Positions 35,505-45,240 of a stretch of 64,000 nt of DNA are shown here, piece by piece; the stretch's first letter is position 1; each line of letters opens with the position of its first letter. Source of the stretch: Muriicola sp041358175 (lineage in GTDB: Bacteria > Bacteroidota > Bacteroidia > Flavobacteriales > Flavobacteriaceae); assembly GCF_041358175.1 (NCBI RefSeq), contig NZ_JBGKBE010000009.1:72223-136222 (forward strand), written 5' to 3'. The notes under the pieces are model-generated. The model did not search any database and had not been told where the DNA came from. It saw only the letters and a list, made by a program, of their open reading frames with translations. A program made the translations under genes and the position numbers.

Positions 35505-37369
35505 AAAAGATTTTGCTTTCTTCCATTATCGTAATCATAGGGATTACATTTATTGGCAGGCTTTCCTATTTGCAGATCTTCCGTTCAACACCTAATCAGA
35601 TACTGGAAGACTCTGCCATTAAGGCCATATACGATTATCCCGAACGTGGATATATTTATGACCGAAACGGGGAATTGCTAGTGGCCAATCAGCCCGCCTA
35701 TGATGTAATGGTCATACCCCGTGAAGTAAAGTCCCTTGACACACTTGAATTTTGCTCCTTACTCGGCATCGATAAACCACGCTTTCTGCAACAATTGCGA
35801 AAAGCAAGAGTGTATTCACCGCGTCTTCCCTCGGTATTAGTTCCGCAACTATCTAAAGAAGACTATGCCCGCTTACAGGAAAAAATGAGGAAATACGAAG
35901 GATTTTATATTCAGAAAAGATCCCTGAGGTATTACGCAACTCATAGTGGCGCTAACGTACTTGGCTATATTTCGGAGGTGAACGAAAGTGATATTAGAAA
36001 GAATCCTTATTACAAACAAGGGGAACTTACCGGACGCACAGGAATAGAGAAACAGTACGAAGAAGTGCTTCGTGGGGTTAAAGGTGTAAAATTCATCCAA
36101 AAAGACAGATTTAACAGGGTGATCGGTCCTTATAAAGAAGGAACCCTCGATACCCTGCCGGAACAAGGGAAGGAGATACTTGTTACCCTCGACAAAGAAT
36201 TACAGGAATACGGAGAACGATTAATGAATGGCAAAAGAGGGGGTATCGTTGCGATTGAGCCGGGTTCAGGAGAGATCCTGGCCCTTATTTCAGGACCCAC
36301 TTATGATCCGGCATTGCTCGTTGGAAGGGAGCGATCAAAGAATTACAGTAAACTGCATTACGATACAATTTCCAAACCGACATGGGACAGAGCTCTTCTG
36401 GCTCAGCCATCCCCGGGATCTCCGTTTAAAACATTAAACGCCCTGATTGCCCTCCAGGAAGACGTCATTAGGCCAGAAACTACTATCCGCTGCTATAATG
36501 GCTTTTATGTAGGCAATAAAAAAAGAGGTTGTCATTGCGGAGGCGGGCTGCGAAATATGAATTCTGGGATCCATAAATCCTGCAACGCTTATTTTGCCGG
36601 AACTTTTCGCAAGCTTTACGACAAATATCCTACTACTGACGAGGGAATGGATGTCTGGGAAAAGCATATTAAAAGTTTTGGTCTTGGCGACTACCTCGGA
36701 TATGATCTCCCAACAGGAAGGAAAGGCCGTATTCCTGACAAATCATATTACGACAGAGTTTATGGCGACAACCGATGGGCTTCATCTTTTATTATTTCCA
36801 ATTCAATTGGACAAGGGGAGGTGTCGGCCACCCCGATTCAGCTGGCAAATATGACTGCAGCTATTGCCAACAGAGGCTATTATTACACTCCCCATATCAT
36901 CAAAAAGATTGCGGGCGAGCCGGTAAACAATGCCAGGTATACCACACCCAACTATACTACAATTGACAAGAAACATTTTGAGCCGGTAATTCAGGGAATG
37001 GCCGATGTGTATACAAAAGGAACGGCCAAATGGTTACAGATCCCCGGGATAGAGATCGCGGGTAAAACAGGTACTGTGGAGAATTTTACAAAAATAGATG
37101 GCGTACGTACCCAACTTACAGACCACTCCATTTTTGTCGCTTTTGCCCCGGTAGATAATCCTGAAATAGCCCTGGCGGTTTATATAGAACACGGGTACTA
37201 CGGTGCGAGATATGCCGGCCATATAGCTTCCCTGCTTATAGAAAAGTATCTCAAAGGGGAAATTACGCGTACCGACCTTGAGAAACGTATGCTGGAAAAA
37301 ACCCTGGAAGCAGAATATGCTAAACCCTATATTGGGGAGGAGTTCAAGATAAATGAATATGTCTGGTAA
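35501..37369 (+). CDS. mrdA: Peptidoglycan transpeptidase PBP2 (elongasome)
   Basis: A 622-residue class B penicillin-binding protein that crosslinks peptidoglycan during elongation. One membrane anchor (about 3-21), a pedestal domain with YPERGYIYDRNGELLVAN, and the transpeptidase domain with catalytic Ser307 in SPFK (307-310), the SxN motif S360-C-N362, and the KTGT motif near residue 520 are visible. Between the first two motifs lie Cys331, Cys344, Cys346 and Cys361, a spacing that suggests a metal site (see findings). It overlaps rodA by 17 bases; the two products work as a pair. Confidence 0.95.
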   Translation: MKKILLSSIIVIIGITFIGRLSYLQIFRSTPNQILEDSAIKAIYDYPERGYIYDRNGELLVANQPAYDVMVIPREVKSLDTLEFCSLLGIDKPRFLQQLRKARVYSPRLPSVLVPQLSKEDYARLQEKMRKYEGFYIQKRSLRYYATHSGANVLGYISEVNESDIRKNPYYKQGELTGRTGIEKQYEEVLRGVKGVKFIQKDRFNRVIGPYKEGTLDTLPEQGKEILVTLDKELQEYGERLMNGKRGGIVAIEPGSGEILALISGPTYDPALLVGRERSKNYSKLHYDTISKPTWDRALLAQPSPGSPFKTLNALIALQEDVIRPETTIRCYNGFYVGNKKRGCHCGGGLRNMNSGIHKSCNAYFAGTFRKLYDKYPTTDEGMDVWEKHIKSFGLGDYLGYDLPTGRKGRIPDKSYYDRVYGDNRWASSFIISNSIGQGEVSATPIQLANMTAAIANRGYYYTPHIIKKIAGEPVNNARYTTPNYTTIDKKHFEPVIQGMADVYTKGTAKWLQIPGIEIAGKTGTVENFTKIDGVRTQLTDHSIFVAFAPVDNPEIALAVYIEHGYYGARYAGHIASLLIEKYLKGEITRTDLEKRMLEKTLEAEYAKPYIGEEFKINEYVW

Positions 37370-38642
37370 AAGCGTCCTAAAAAGGGTAGACTGGTTAACC
37401 ATTTTCCTTTTCCTGATGCTTGTTTCCATAGGCTGGGTCAATATCTATTCCACAACTTTCTCAGAAAACAGCACTTCCGTATTCGACTTCAGTCAGTTAT
37501 ATGGCAAACAATTATTCTTTATAGGCGTTAGTCTCATTGCTGCATTTATTCTCCTGGTCCTTGAAGCTCAATTTTATGAGCGGTTTTCAAGCCTTATCTA
37601 CATTATTACCATGGTGATGCTACTAGGTCTATTTCTTTTTGGAAAGACCATAGCCGGCGCTACTTCCTGGTACGATCTGGGCTTTTTCAACCTGCAACCC
37701 TCAGAACTTGCAAAATTCGCAACTGCCCTGGCTCTGGCAAAGTATCTCAGTGATATACAAACGGATATCAAACGAGTAAAAGATCAGCTTTTTGCTTTGT
37801 TGATCATCCTTGTCCCCGTTGTACTGATCATTCCGCAACCCGACCCCGGTAGTGCTTTGGTATTCCTTGCCCTCGTCTTTGTCCTGTTCAGGGAAGGGCT
37901 TCCATTATTCTATCTGGCGATTGCTTTGATGGCGGTGCTAATTTTTATAACCACCCTGATGTTTGGTACCATTTGGGTTAGCATAATTTTGGCCTTGTTA
38001 ATTGCCATCTTCCTCCTGGTTAAAAAAGCGAGTTTCAAAGTTCCCCTCCTGCCGCTTTTTATGTTCTTTTTTATAGCCGTGGTTTTTTCCCTCTCGGTGA
38101 ATTTTGTCTTTGAAAATGTATTTGAGCAACGTCACCGGGATCGATTCAGCCTTTGGCTGAGACTGGAGAAAGATCCGGAAAGACTGGAGGAGATCAGAAA
38201 GACAATTGGATATAATACCTATCAATCAGAGAAAGCAATCGAATCGGGCGGAAGCCTGGGTAAAGGCTTTTTAGAAGGAACTCGTACCAAAGGAGATTTT
38301 GTTCCCGAACAGCATACTGATTATATTTTCAGCACGGTTGGAGAAGAATGGGGCTTTTTAGGAACATCCACGGTGATTGTATTATTTACCATGTTATTAC
38401 TACGATTGGTATATCTTGCCGAAAGACAGAAAAGTGATTTCAGCAGAATGTACGGCTATGGGGTGATTTCTATCCTGCTCATTCACTATTTTATCAACAT
38501 AGGTATGGTTACCGGTATCCTTCCCACTATCGGCATACCTCTGCCCTTTTTCAGCTATGGGGGTTCTGCCCTGCTCGGTTTTACAGCCCTGCTGTTTATC
38601 TTTCTTAAACTCGATTCGAATCGATTGAATGAATGGCTTTAA
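37353..38642 (+). CDS. rodA: SEDS glycosyltransferase RodA
   Basis: A 429-residue polytopic protein with about ten helices, polymerising glycan strands from lipid II together with PBP2. Family blocks include AGATSWYDLGFFNLQPSELAK, IPQPDPGSALVF with the catalytic-site Asp, LEGTRTKGDFVPEQHTDYIF and GIPLPFFSYGGSALLGF. The cytoplasmic loop between helices is longer than in E. coli (about 240-310), a usual Bacteroidota trait. It is the last gene of the shape cluster and runs convergently into the nuclease gene (4-base overlap). Confidence 0.95.
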   Translation: MNMSGKSVLKRVDWLTIFLFLMLVSIGWVNIYSTTFSENSTSVFDFSQLYGKQLFFIGVSLIAAFILLVLEAQFYERFSSLIYIITMVMLLGLFLFGKTIAGATSWYDLGFFNLQPSELAKFATALALAKYLSDIQTDIKRVKDQLFALLIILVPVVLIIPQPDPGSALVFLALVFVLFREGLPLFYLAIALMAVLIFITTLMFGTIWVSIILALLIAIFLLVKKASFKVPLLPLFMFFFIAVVFSLSVNFVFENVFEQRHRDRFSLWLRLEKDPERLEEIRKTIGYNTYQSEKAIESGGSLGKGFLEGTRTKGDFVPEQHTDYIFSTVGEEWGFLGTSTVIVLFTMLLLRLVYLAERQKSDFSRMYGYGVISILLIHYFINIGMVTGILPTIGIPLPFFSYGGSALLGFTALLFIFLKLDSNRLNEWL

Positions 38643-39484
38643 TAACGCCAATCTGATCCGTTTGCACTACTCTCCAGTCGATTTTCAAGTTCATCGTCCA
38701 GTGCCTCAAAAAAATCAATCCCGCTTAGCTGCTCTATATAATCGACAGTTACCCTGAACTCGTTTAAAGGAAGTGTAGATTCTCTGTGGGGTATTAAAAA
38801 AGCTATAGCTTCCAGTTGGTCCTCATTTCCCCTGATCACAATTTTGTAAAAAGCTTCAGGTACCGAAACCGATTCATACCCAATATCAGGCAGGTCATCA
38901 GTGAGTACACCCCCGGTAACCACCCAGAGTGAATCGTATTGCCTGGCCCAGTTCCTTACCTGTATCTCCAGCCTGTTCCAGATTCCCGCATTAAATTCCC
39001 GGTTCATCGGACTGATATTACTGGTGTAAAAAGTCTCGTTGTAGGCCGATTCAGAGAATCTCCGGTCTCCTGCAGGACAAAGATGGCCGCGGTCATATCC
39101 CGAGTTCTTATAATTGCGCCAGTCTGCGGAACCCGACTTCACCTTTGGATCTTCAATAAAATAGGGTCTTTCCCGGATATCAGTAGTGAGCTGTGATCGA
39201 AATAACCCGTAGGCCACCCACTGCGCCTGCTCATGTTCCTCGCTATAAGCAAGGGCATAGTGGTTGTGTTTTACAATTTGTGCATTTTGAGTTTCCGGAT
39301 AGACATATGCTGGTATTTCAACTTCAGCCTGCTCTTTGATCTTAAATTCCGGAGACCAGAAATACTGTTCTATGACCCAAAATATGACTATGCATAGGAC
39401 GAGTAAAACCGTGTAGATAATTTTGTCTTTCTGTGCCTTCCGCATATCGAATAAATTGCGAGGTGTTCTGGTGCGAAAATACAT
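38639..39484 (-). CDS. DNA/RNA non-specific endonuclease (NucA type), membrane-anchored
   Basis: A 281-residue ββα-Me nuclease. A single hydrophobic segment at about 21-39 (KIIYTVLLVLCIVIFWVIE) anchors or exports it; the catalytic DRGH motif has His134 (SGYDRGHLCPAGDRRF) and the metal-binding Asn161 is in ISPMNREFNAGIWNRLE. It probably digests extracellular nucleic acids as a nutrient or during DNA handling. An internal ATG (39445) starts just before the basic stretch and membrane helix and may be the true start. It shares 4 bases with the end of rodA. Confidence 0.92.
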   Translation of the reverse strand: MYFRTRTPRNLFDMRKAQKDKIIYTVLLVLCIVIFWVIEQYFWSPEFKIKEQAEVEIPAYVYPETQNAQIVKHNHYALAYSEEHEQAQWVAYGLFRSQLTTDIRERPYFIEDPKVKSGSADWRNYKNSGYDRGHLCPAGDRRFSESAYNETFYTSNISPMNREFNAGIWNRLEIQVRNWARQYDSLWVVTGGVLTDDLPDIGYESVSVPEAFYKIVIRGNEDQLEAIAFLIPHRESTLPLNEFRVTVDYIEQLSGIDFFEALDDELENRLESSANGSDWRY

Positions 39485-39587
39485 TAATTCTGAAGAGGAA
39501 GCGCTACCTTTAAGGTGTAAGGAATCTTGCCTTGGAACGACAAGATATATGATCTATTTTAAGATTTCTAAAAATTAATTAAAGCCT

Positions 39588-40049
39588 ATGCTTAACTGGA
39601 AGAATATTATACATTTTGCCGTACACGAAAACCCAATTCCCGATAACAGAGTGGAGAAAACCGAGGCAGAATGGAAAGAAATACTCACCCCTGATCAATT
39701 CAGAATCACGCGCCAGAAAGGAACGGAAGCGCCACATTCCGGCGCCTTGTGTAGCATACACGAAGCGGGCAAATACGCCTGTGTTTGCTGTGGTACTCCT
39801 CTGTTCGATTCAACTATCAAATTTGAATCGGGAACCGGGTGGCCCAGTTTTACACAACCAATAAAAGAAAATGCGATTAAATATGAAAAAGACAACTCCT
39901 ATGGGATGGTCAGGGTAGAAGTCATGTGCAATACCTGCGATGCACACTTAGGTCATGTCTTCCCGGATGGTCCGGAACCAAGCGGATTGCGTTATTGCAT
40001 TAATTCTGAATCGATGGAACTATTAAAAAAAGTAGATGTTAGAGACTAA
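39588..40049 (+). CDS. msrB: Peptide methionine-(R)-sulfoxide reductase MsrB
   Basis: A 153-residue repair enzyme. The catalytic Cys137 is in RYCINSESMEL; the structural zinc is held by C65-VC-C68 and C114-NT-C117; HLGHVFPDGP and SGTGWPSF complete the active site. Cys55 could be the resolving cysteine. No signal peptide is seen, so it should act in the cytoplasm. It overlaps msrA by 14 bases, so the two enzymes (R- and S-specific) are made together. Confidence 0.96.
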   Translation: MLNWKNIIHFAVHENPIPDNRVEKTEAEWKEILTPDQFRITRQKGTEAPHSGALCSIHEAGKYACVCCGTPLFDSTIKFESGTGWPSFTQPIKENAIKYEKDNSYGMVRVEVMCNTCDAHLGHVFPDGPEPSGLRYCINSESMELLKKVDVRD

Positions 40050-40587
40050 TTCTACGCTTGAAAGGGCCACCTTTGGTGGTGGGTGCTTCTGGTGCACCGA
40101 AGCCGTATTTCAGGAGGTAAAAGGCATCCAAAAGGTAATTTCAGGATATAGTGGGGGAAATGCACCTGGCAAACCCACTTACAGGGAGGTGTGTTCGGGA
40201 CTGACCGGGCACGCAGAGGTAATTCAGCTTACTTTTGATCCCAAAATCATATCTTACCGGGACCTGTTGCTGATCTTTATGACCACCCATGATCCTACCA
40301 CGCTGAACCGTCAGGGTGCAGATGTAGGGACAATGTATCGTTCTGTGATCTATTACCACAACAAAGAACAGCAGCAGATAGCTAAAGAAGTATTCGAGGC
40401 GCTAAAAGATGTTTTTGATGCCCCTATAGTTACTGAGCTTAGTGAGCTCGAAACCTTTTACGAAGCAGAAGACTATCATCAGGATTACTACAAGACCAAT
40501 CCCCGACAGGGATATTGCAGCTATGTCATTACTCCTAAACTCAACAAGCTGCGAAAATTACATGCTGATAAGTTGAGTGTAAAGTGA
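40036..40587 (+). CDS. msrA: Peptide methionine-(S)-sulfoxide reductase MsrA
   Basis: A 183-residue enzyme with catalytic Cys17 in the motif GGGCFWCTEAVF. Other family blocks are VISGYSGG, YREVCSGLTGHAEV and HDPTTLNRQGADVGTMYRS. The C-terminal QDYYKTNPRQGYCSYV holds the resolving cysteine. It starts inside msrB and is followed by a terminator shared with the converging protease gene. Confidence 0.97.
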   Translation: MLETNSTLERATFGGGCFWCTEAVFQEVKGIQKVISGYSGGNAPGKPTYREVCSGLTGHAEVIQLTFDPKIISYRDLLLIFMTTHDPTTLNRQGADVGTMYRSVIYYHNKEQQQIAKEVFEALKDVFDAPIVTELSELETFYEAEDYHQDYYKTNPRQGYCSYVITPKLNKLRKLHADKLSVK

Positions 40588-40608
40588 AAAAGAAAATTTG
40601 ATCCATAA

Positions 40609-40635
40609 AAAAAGGCCCTCATTCAGGGCCTTTTT
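40609..40635. terminator. Bidirectional terminator between msrA and the Prc gene
   Basis: An 11-bp perfect stem AAAAAGGCCCT / AGGGCCTTTTT (40609-40619 with 40625-40635), loop of 5 bases. The A-run before and T-run after it allow use in both directions, as expected between two converging genes. Confidence 0.93.
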
Positions 40636-40654
40636 ATTACTGATTTTTATAAGT

Positions 40655-42784
40655 CTATCCCTTAACGTGGGCTAGTTTTTCATTCTTAATATTACTGGTC
40701 TTTAGATCTCTCAGAACATTTACTGCCTCTTCAATATATACATCCTTCGCCAGATTCTTGTGCCATCGCTCCCTTTTCTCCCTAAGCAGTGAATCTTGTG
40801 TAAACAATCCCTGTTCGTATTTTACCGATTCAAAGGTAAGTTTGGAATCATATTCAGATAATTTCTTAAAATACTCAGACTTAGCTCTGCTTTCCTCATC
40901 TCTCGACTTGTAAAGGTCGTAATTCAATGGAACGGACATTTCGTCCTGCTGTTCTTTTAGCCATTTTGCATTTTCTTCAATAAGCTTGATCTGCGGGTTG
41001 GAGGCGATCCTTTTGTTGCTCTTTTCAATCGTTGTTTCAAAGTCGATATACCCATCCCAAACCTTGTAATTGGCAGGCTTTATCTTATCCCAATTCATGG
41101 CATTCGCCTGACCTTTCTCACCCAGCACTATATAGCGGTATCTATCCGGAATGACAACATCACTCTTAATTCCTTCACGTTGGTTAGATTCACCATTAAC
41201 CCGATAAAATTTTTGAATGGTAACTTTAATTGCACCCAGGTCTCCGTATTCATTTACGTGCACAACCTGTTCCAAAGGATACATGGTTTGAACGGTACCT
41301 TTTCCAAAGGTCTGTTCACTACCAATGATTATAGCCCTTTTATAGTCCTGCATAGCCCCAGCCAGGATTTCTGATGCAGAGGCAGAGAATTCATTGACAA
41401 GAATAACCAGTGGGCCGTCCCATTGTATTCTTTCATCCTTGTCTTCGTACACCATTTTATCGTTATCTGATGCGCGAACCTGAACTACAGGCCCGTCCTT
41501 GATGAACAGTCCTGCCATATCGATGGCTGTCCTCAGAGAGCCACCTCCATTATCCCGAAGATCGAGAATAAGACCTTCAATGCCTTCTTCCTTCAGGCGT
41601 TCAATTTCCTTAGCCACATCACTTGCGGCATTTCGCGAGGCATAGTCTTTAAAATCCGCGTAAAATCCGGGTAGTTGAATCAAACCAAATTTTTCATCTT
41701 TTTTGATGATTTGAGCTGATTTAGCGTATTGTTCCTCTAATTCTACGATATCCCGTGTTACTGTGACTTCCTCAATGGTTCCGTCAACTTTTCTGACGGT
41801 AAGATATACCTTGGTTCCTTTAGGACCTTTGATTAGCTTAACAGCATCATCTAAAGGCATGCCCACTATATTCACAGGAGTTTCATTTTCCTGTGCTACT
41901 TCAATGATCTCGTCCCCTACTTCAAGTAACTGTCCTCTCCATACAGGTCCCCCTGAAATAATTTCGACAATCTTAGCTCCTTCAGGCTCGGGTTGCAATC
42001 TGGCACCAATACCTTCGAATCTTCCAGAAATTTGCCGGTCAAAATAATCTTTGTCTTCTGGAGCGAAATAAGAAGTATGCGGATCGAATTTGTCAACAAT
42101 AGAATTGATATACTGAGCAAAACGGTCTTTACGCTCGAGATTATCCACAAATTCAAAGAATTCTTCCAGGGTATTTCTGGTCACATCCCTTGATTCTGCT
42201 TCTACTTCTGATATTGTTCGTGAGACGTATTTTGGGTCCTCTTCCTTTTTCTGTATCTCGTCCTTAAGTTTTGAATCGAAAGTGTTCAATGTCCAGAATT
42301 TGAGCTGTTTTCTCCATCGCTCTTTTAATTCTGACCTGGAACTTGTGAAAGGCCTGTTGTCATAATCAGAATTTATTGACTCCTCCATCGTATAGTCAAA
42401 TGGCTCGTCAAGAATCTCTTTAATAAGGATCTTTACCTCGTCCATTCGTTTGATATACCTTTCATGAACCAGATTAAAAAAGGAAATGTCTGTGTTCTTT
42501 ATCTGGTCGTCGATCTGAAATTTGTACTTTTCAAAATCACGGATATCCTCTGCCATAAAATATCTTTTGGTAGGATCAAGGACATCAATAAAATCCTCAA
42601 AAACACTAACCGAAAAATCATCGTTAATGTCCTTTGGAGAATAATGTCCTTTTTCCAGGATATAAGTGATGATATCGAGGAGAAGTTTGTCTTTATCGTT
42701 GTTTTCGAAGGATTTGTTGGTAAAACTGCAGGAAGCCACCGCAATTAATACCGCTAAAAAGCCTAAAACCAGATTCTTTTTCAT
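40655..42784 (-). CDS. C-terminal processing peptidase (Prc/Tsp type, S41)
   Basis: A 709-residue periplasmic serine protease. I chose the ATG at 42784, which gives a lipoprotein-like signal (FLAVLIAVASC, cut before the Cys); an upstream ATG at 42823 would add 13 charged residues in front of it. The N-terminal DUF3340-like part (about 20-230) is followed by a PDZ domain (ARLQPEPEGAKIVEIISGGP to near 330), the catalytic core with the Ser/Lys pair in NEFSASASEILAGAMQ and FGKGTVQ, and a helical C terminus. Such enzymes trim or degrade envelope proteins and tune peptidoglycan hydrolases. Confidence 0.95.
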   Translation of the reverse strand: MKKNLVLGFLAVLIAVASCSFTNKSFENNDKDKLLLDIITYILEKGHYSPKDINDDFSVSVFEDFIDVLDPTKRYFMAEDIRDFEKYKFQIDDQIKNTDISFFNLVHERYIKRMDEVKILIKEILDEPFDYTMEESINSDYDNRPFTSSRSELKERWRKQLKFWTLNTFDSKLKDEIQKKEEDPKYVSRTISEVEAESRDVTRNTLEEFFEFVDNLERKDRFAQYINSIVDKFDPHTSYFAPEDKDYFDRQISGRFEGIGARLQPEPEGAKIVEIISGGPVWRGQLLEVGDEIIEVAQENETPVNIVGMPLDDAVKLIKGPKGTKVYLTVRKVDGTIEEVTVTRDIVELEEQYAKSAQIIKKDEKFGLIQLPGFYADFKDYASRNAASDVAKEIERLKEEGIEGLILDLRDNGGGSLRTAIDMAGLFIKDGPVVQVRASDNDKMVYEDKDERIQWDGPLVILVNEFSASASEILAGAMQDYKRAIIIGSEQTFGKGTVQTMYPLEQVVHVNEYGDLGAIKVTIQKFYRVNGESNQREGIKSDVVIPDRYRYIVLGEKGQANAMNWDKIKPANYKVWDGYIDFETTIEKSNKRIASNPQIKLIEENAKWLKEQQDEMSVPLNYDLYKSRDEESRAKSEYFKKLSEYDSKLTFESVKYEQGLFTQDSLLREKRERWHKNLAKDVYIEEAVNVLRDLKTSNIKNEKLAHVKG

Positions 42785-42939
42785 GTAAATGTTTTTTATT
42801 CGGGTTTTAACGTCATTTTTCATTGCCCATAAAATCCAGGCTTTAAAATATAATCAATGCCCTAAGATATAGAAAAAACCATGCCAATAAATGCCCCCGG
42901 CGATAATTTTTTGTTAAAGGCTATCTGCGCTAATCCTCA

Positions 42940-42957
42940 GTAAAAACGTATTTTTAC
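42940..42957 (+). promoter_or_regulatory. Possible -7 region of surE inside a 7-bp inverted repeat
   Basis: GTAAAAA and TTTTTAC form a perfect inverted repeat around CGTA. TATTTTTA at 42949-42956 is one base from TAnnTTTG, 18 bases before the surE ATG. Either promoter or operator; weak. Confidence 0.3.
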
Positions 42958-42974
42958 GCCTTAAAGTATACAGT

Positions 42975-43757
42975 ATGAGCAAACCTTTAATACTGGTGAC
43001 AAATGACGATGGAATCACAGCCCCTGGTTTGCGTACGCTGGTACGATGTATGCGTCAACTTGGGGAAGTGGTGGTGGTGGCCCCCGATAGCCCGCAATCC
43101 GGCATGGGACATGCTATAACTTTAGACAACACCCTGTATTCAAAGCGGGTTGTTTTTGATAATGATAAAGATGCTCCAAAGGAGTATAGCTGTAGCGGAA
43201 CACCCGCAGATTGTGTAAAACTGGCTCTGCAGGAACTGCTTCACAGAAGACCCGATATTTGTGTTTCCGGCATTAACCACGGATCTAATGCCTCCATAAA
43301 TGTGATCTATTCGGGTACTATGAGTGCGGCAATAGAAGCCGGGATTGAAGGCATCCCTGCCATAGGGTTTTCGCTATGTGACTACTCCTGGGAAGCCGAC
43401 TTTTCGCCCGCCGAAGAAGCAGTAAAAAAAATCGTTTCTGAAGCCTTGCAAAATGGAATTCCAAAAGGTGTTGTCCTCAATGTGAATATTCCCAAAGTTG
43501 ATTCCTCAGGCCTTAGGGGGATTAAAATATGCAGGCAGGCCAGGGCCAACTGGAAAGAAAAGTTTGACAAACGTACGAATCCATCAGGCAAGGATTACTA
43601 TTGGTTAACCGGTGAATTTCAATTGATGGATAATGGAGAAGATACCGACGAATGGGCACTTTCACAGGGCTTCGTTTCGGTAGTCCCTACCCAATTCGAC
43701 CTTACCGCCCACTTTGCCATCCAAGACATTAACACATGGAATCTAAATGAATACTAA
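42975..43757 (+). CDS. surE: 5'/3'-nucleotidase SurE
   Basis: A 260-residue metal-dependent phosphatase for nucleoside monophosphates. The metal-binding motif LVTNDDGITAPGL has Asp11 and Asp12, with SGTPADCVKLAL and SGINHGSNASINVIYSGTMS as further active-site blocks. It is divergent from the Prc gene and heads an operon with a small membrane protein and lpxB. It overlaps the next gene by 11 bases. Confidence 0.96.
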   Translation: MSKPLILVTNDDGITAPGLRTLVRCMRQLGEVVVVAPDSPQSGMGHAITLDNTLYSKRVVFDNDKDAPKEYSCSGTPADCVKLALQELLHRRPDICVSGINHGSNASINVIYSGTMSAAIEAGIEGIPAIGFSLCDYSWEADFSPAEEAVKKIVSEALQNGIPKGVVLNVNIPKVDSSGLRGIKICRQARANWKEKFDKRTNPSGKDYYWLTGEFQLMDNGEDTDEWALSQGFVSVVPTQFDLTAHFAIQDINTWNLNEY

Positions 43758-44031
43758 AAAAGAACTTATTATAGGGTTTATAGTCGGACTCATTGCCAAT
43801 ACATTTGGCACCTTGTTATACATCCTCATATTCTCAGACCTGGGGATAGTGGAAACCTTCAAAGCCGCTGAAGAACAAGGATACCTGGGAAGCTTACTCG
43901 CCCTGGGAGCTATTTTAAATCTCGTGGCATTCTTTGCATTTCTAAGGATTCGGAGAGATCAGCGCGCCAAAGGGGTTCTTGTTGCGACCCTGCTCACTGC
44001 CTTGGTCATTTTATACTATAAGGTTTTCTGA
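43747..44031 (+). CDS. Small three-helix membrane protein
   Basis: A 94-residue protein with three hydrophobic segments (about 8-29, 48-65 and 75-91). A positively charged turn RIRRDQRAKG lies between helices 2 and 3. I do not recognise a family with a known role; homologues between surE and lpxB are common in flavobacteria. It overlaps surE by 11 bases and ends 1 base before lpxB, so it is a true part of the operon. Confidence 0.8.
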   Translation: MNTKKELIIGFIVGLIANTFGTLLYILIFSDLGIVETFKAAEEQGYLGSLLALGAILNLVAFFAFLRIRRDQRAKGVLVATLLTALVILYYKVF

Positions 44032-44032
44032 A

Positions 44033-45154
44033 ATGAAGTACTATATCATAGCAGGGGAAGCTTCCGGGGATCTGCATGGTTCAAACCTGATTAAGGCTTT
44101 GAAATCAGAGGATACAGAAGCCGATATTCGTTGCTGGGGTGGAGATTTGATGGAAGATGCAGGAGGTACACTGGTAAAGCACTATAAAGAACTCGGCTTT
44201 ATGGGCTTTGTTGAAGTGGTATCAAATATCCGCCGGATATTTAAAAATATAGCCTTCTGTAAAGAGGATATCACTCAGTTTAATCCCGACTTGATTATTT
44301 TTATTGACTTTTCGGGTTTCAATCTCCGTATTGCTTCCTGGGCCAAAACCGAAGCTTATCGCACTTCGTATTATATCTCGCCACAAGTATGGGCTTCCAG
44401 AGAAGGAAGAATTAAAAAAATAAAAGCGAACATAGATCATATGTTTGTCATCCTCCCTTTTGAAAAAGAATTCTATGAGGAAAAGCACAATATTCCCGTC
44501 CACTTCGTAGGCCATCCATTACTCGACGCAATTGAAGCCCGGGAGAGAATTGATCCCAAAGCATTTAAAAACAAACACCATCTGGATCCCCAGCGTAAGA
44601 TAATCGCCTTACTCCCGGGCAGCAGAAAACAGGAAGTAGAAAAGATGCTGTCTGTTATGCTGTCTGTTATCCCTTCATTTCCCGATTATCAATTTGTGAT
44701 TGCAGCTGCACCTAGTCTCGATAAGGAGTTTTACACCCGATTTTTAAAGGCTAAACAGGTACACATGATATCCGGTGAAACCTATTCACTTCTCAGTACT
44801 TCCCATGCTGCCCTGGTCACCAGCGGTACGGCAACCCTTGAAACAGCCCTTTTTAAGGTCCCTCAGGTTGTTTGTTATAAAGGTAGTTGGATTTCCTATC
44901 AGATCGCAAAACGCATCATTACCTTAAAATATATCTCCCTGGTAAATCTGATCATGGACAAAGAAGTGGTGAAAGAACTGATTCAAAATCAACTCACCAC
45001 TAAAGCCCTGACCAGGGAGCTAAAAGAGATCATCGATGGAGCCAAACGCGATGAGATTCTGTCGGAATACTCACAGCTTGAAAAAAAACTGGGTGGTCCG
45101 GGAGCCAGTAAAAAAGCGGCTCGAAAAATCGTTAGTCTTCTCCGCCAGGAATAA
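44033..45154 (+). CDS. lpxB: Lipid-A-disaccharide synthase LpxB
   Basis: A 373-residue glycosyltransferase (GT19) that joins UDP-2,3-diacylglucosamine and lipid X to make the lipid A disaccharide. The start ATG at 44033 gives the typical opening MKYYIIAGEASGDLHGSNLI; an upstream in-frame start would only add residues translated from the previous gene. Other blocks are FIDFSGFNLRIA, YYISPQVWASREGRI, FEKEFYE, VGHPLLD, LLPGSRKQEVEKML and SGTATLETALF. It works at the membrane face. Confidence 0.96.
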   Translation: MKYYIIAGEASGDLHGSNLIKALKSEDTEADIRCWGGDLMEDAGGTLVKHYKELGFMGFVEVVSNIRRIFKNIAFCKEDITQFNPDLIIFIDFSGFNLRIASWAKTEAYRTSYYISPQVWASREGRIKKIKANIDHMFVILPFEKEFYEEKHNIPVHFVGHPLLDAIEARERIDPKAFKNKHHLDPQRKIIALLPGSRKQEVEKMLSVMLSVIPSFPDYQFVIAAAPSLDKEFYTRFLKAKQVHMISGETYSLLSTSHAALVTSGTATLETALFKVPQVVCYKGSWISYQIAKRIITLKYISLVNLIMDKEVVKELIQNQLTTKALTRELKEIIDGAKRDEILSEYSQLEKKLGGPGASKKAARKIVSLLRQE

Positions 45155-45240
45155 AATATTCCTTCCGGGAATCCGTTCCTGAAAAGAGGTGCTTCTTTTA
45201 GAACTACGTCAGACTGAAGCCTGACTTCAGAATTAATCAT

